Below, piece by piece: positions 62,530 to 64,000 of a stretch of 64,000 nt of DNA. A program made the position numbers and the translations under genes. The stretch spans positions 1 to 64,000 of the forward strand of contig NZ_JADMLB010000003.1 in NCBI RefSeq assembly GCF_015482765.1, in the 5' to 3' direction. The DNA is from Halodesulfovibrio sp. (GTDB lineage: Bacteria > Desulfobacterota > Desulfovibrionia > Desulfovibrionales > Desulfovibrionaceae). Position 1 is the stretch's first letter, and every line of letters begins with the position of its first letter. The notes beneath the pieces were generated by a model. It was not told where the DNA came from. It saw only the letters and a list, made by a program, of their open reading frames with translations, and searched no databases.

Positions 62530-62888
62530 AAGAACCTCACTTATTTTTTGTTTGTGAAGCTCTTTATAGCGCTGTTAATTCCCCATTAACATTCGCTAAT
62601 TGATTGAAAAACGTTTCAAAATTTCATTGGAGGAATTCAAGAATTCCTTACGCAAAATGACACTCTATTATCTACACCCTTTGGAGTACATCGCGGTGCT
62701 CATTTTTAGTCCCACCTCATCATAATTATTCCTAAAATTTGCTGAGCAAAATCCAGAAACTCTAAATTTCAATGAAATCACCTGAAAAAACACAACCTCT
62801 ATAAACAATTCATCTGTTTTTTCTTGAGCCTATCTACGCTTATCTATTGAAAAAACACTTCGTATTTTCCTGTAGTGTTATCGACCGC
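62530..62888. other. gene-free AT-rich region
   Basis: About 360 bases without a gene between the 61960 gene and the membrane protein gene, which reads toward it. It holds the promoter region of the 61960 gene and a palindrome AGGAATTC-AA-GAATTCCT at 62631-62648. No clear terminator follows the membrane protein gene. Confidence 0.45.
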
Positions 62889-63647
62889 CTATGAAGTGTT
62901 TCGACTCAAACACTCTCTTTGAAAAAACTCTTTTGCCCTCCAGCAACCTTTGACAACAAAATATGAAATCATCACGGTTAATGGGAACAACAGAAAAAAA
63001 TTAAATTTCATATATAGAACAAAATAGTCCCGACCAATGACTTCATGAGTTATAAAAATAGAACAAAAAAAGTCAAAGGCAGGGCCAGCTATAAGTGAAA
63101 GCTCAAAATAAATAAAAAAAGCAGTAGCAAACAAAAATTGTAATAAAAAACTCAACGAAATTGAAAAGTTGAAATACATAAAGGAAACAATCGCTAACTC
63201 CAACACCACGGGTAAAAACAGCCATTCCCTCCATGAATATGAAAGAGAAAGAAAATCCCTGCAATTACCTTCAAAGTAGGCCTTTATGAAAAACCTATCG
63301 ATATATCCTTGAGTAATATACAGCCCACGGAAAATAAGTAAAAAAATCAGGCACCCCACAAACGACAATACTTTTTTAATTTTTTCTCTTTTCTCTCCAG
63401 TCCCTCTATATAAAAAAAACAAACTTAGAACAGTCCCTGCACTAACACTACAAAAGGCCGCTAGGATGAATTGTTGTAGACGTGCGACTCCGGCCTCTTC
63501 ACCACGTAGCGAGCTATCCCAAAATAAAGAGCATATCTGTGCCAAAGGGTAACTCATAATAACAGCTAAGAAAGCTATAGCCCCGCAACAAACTGTAACG
63601 TGATACCCGGCCTTTCTTAAGTGTATTTTCTTAAGATAATGGCTCAC
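62889..63647 (-). CDS. unknown polytopic membrane protein
   Basis: Not recognised. A 252-residue protein with about six hydrophobic segments (about 18-38, 60-80, 92-112, 143-160, 165-190 and 215-238), joined by short charged loops, rich in Phe. Base composition is very AT-rich compared with the housekeeping genes. It starts with GTG overlapping the stop of the upstream gene by 4 bases (GTGA), so the two are made together. No family or catalytic motif seen. Confidence 0.65.
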   Translation of the reverse strand: MSHYLKKIHLRKAGYHVTVCCGAIAFLAVIMSYPLAQICSLFWDSSLRGEEAGVARLQQFILAAFCSVSAGTVLSLFFLYRGTGEKREKIKKVLSFVGCLIFLLIFRGLYITQGYIDRFFIKAYFEGNCRDFLSLSYSWREWLFLPVVLELAIVSFMYFNFSISLSFLLQFLFATAFFIYFELSLIAGPAFDFFCSIFITHEVIGRDYFVLYMKFNFFLLFPLTVMISYFVVKGCWRAKEFFQRECLSRNTS

Positions 63648-64000
63648 AGCTCACCACATTCTGCGACTCGCTCTTCAGGCGGAGAAATCAATTCCTTAGG
63701 TACAGCTAACCGTGATGCAACGACGCTTAACAATCCATCATAGTCCAATTCAAGACCATAACATCCTTGCACAATATAGTCAGGGCGCAAACTATACCAT
63801 AACGAATAGAGTTGGATTGCATCTCGAGTTGGAATAAAGTCAACATCCCAACTCCACCCCTCTTCAAGATACTCACTTCCTGTCCGCAAACGCACAACCG
63901 CAATACTTTTTGAATGCTGTAGATAGTACTTATTTGGATACACTCTCACGGTAGTGCAATTTGCTCCATCCCGCAGAAACAATTCCCAAGCCGCGGCAAT
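63644..64000 (-). CDS. unknown protein, 5' end beyond the window
   Basis: At least 118 residues; the frame stays open to the last base of the window (reading IAAAWELFLRDGANCTTVRV at its visible start), so the real start lies outside. A TTG inside would give a 112-residue product, but the upstream codons look coding. Contains SIAVVRLRTGSEYLEEGWSWDVDFIP and a C-terminal acidic tail. No family recognised. Coupled to the membrane protein gene by a 4-base overlap. Confidence 0.6.
   Translation of the reverse strand: MAAAWELFLRDGANCTTVRVYPNKYYLQHSKSIAVVRLRTGSEYLEEGWSWDVDFIPTRDAIQLYSLWYSLRPDYIVQGCYGLELDYDGLLSVVASRLAVPKELISPPEERVAECGEL

Overview
The window looks like chromosome of a marine-type Desulfovibrionaceae (Halodesulfovibrio/Desulfovibrio-like) sulfate reducer. 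This is inferred from gene content and style, not from a marker gene: a sigma-54-driven flg operon ending in csrA-fliW, several chemotaxis receptors (one with a Cys-rich PAS domain), a bacteriohemerythrin, moderate GC with AT-rich intergenic DNA, and three tRNAs with encoded CCA. No rRNA, CRISPR array, transposase or integrase was seen.

Layout. Positions 1-3,900 are an accessory, AT-rich stretch: a small XRE regulator, a protein with an HPNCKC metal-binding-like motif, two nearly identical secreted 159-residue proteins in a 586-bp tandem duplication, a Fic-fold protein without the catalytic histidine, and an isochorismatase-family hydrolase. Positions 3,960-10,700 hold mixed metabolic genes: a cysteine desulfidase-family enzyme, an orphan CesT-type secretion chaperone, a cyclase-family enzyme, and an XRE-cupin regulator divergent from a BenE transporter with two matching operator palindromes between them. 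Positions 10,700-14,300 form a minus-strand operon siaB-siaC-MCP-siaA, a SiaABC-type partner switch with a chemotaxis receptor-like protein where Pseudomonas carries the diguanylate cyclase SiaD. After a MarR regulator, a flavodoxin-like protein and tRNA-Leu comes a 1,088-residue chemoreceptor with a duplicated sensor region.

Positions 20,200-27,700 (plus strand) carry a phosphodiesterase-superfamily enzyme, a UvrD/PcrA-type helicase, thiL, a TrmO-class II aldolase fusion and hisI-hisG. Positions 27,800-36,900 (minus strand) are the flagellar operon flgF-flgG-flgA-flgH-flgI-flgJ(M23)-flgN-flgK-csrA-fliW, with a textbook sigma-54 promoter ahead of flgF and no flgL between flgK and csrA. Positions 37,000-45,200 hold a flavoprotein, an ABC-F ATPase with a Nudix hydrolase, a YdcZ-like membrane protein, hemerythrin, asd with a class IV aminotransferase, and a glycosyltransferase with a small membrane protein.

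Positions 45,800-64,000 contain murA, tRNA-His, a large hybrid histidine kinase, murJ, two ABC permeases without other transporter parts, an EamA transporter, a class 3 lipase, a DEAD-box helicase, a GIY-YIG protein, an UlaG-like hydrolase, ubiX, tRNA-Arg, a secreted unknown protein, and an operon of two unknown genes running off the window end. Many transcription units end in strong hairpins, several shared by convergent genes. The most interesting element is the SiaABC-MCP operon; next are the TrmO-aldolase fusion, the duplicated secreted-protein locus with its Fic neighbour, and several unexplained palindromes in gene-free DNA.
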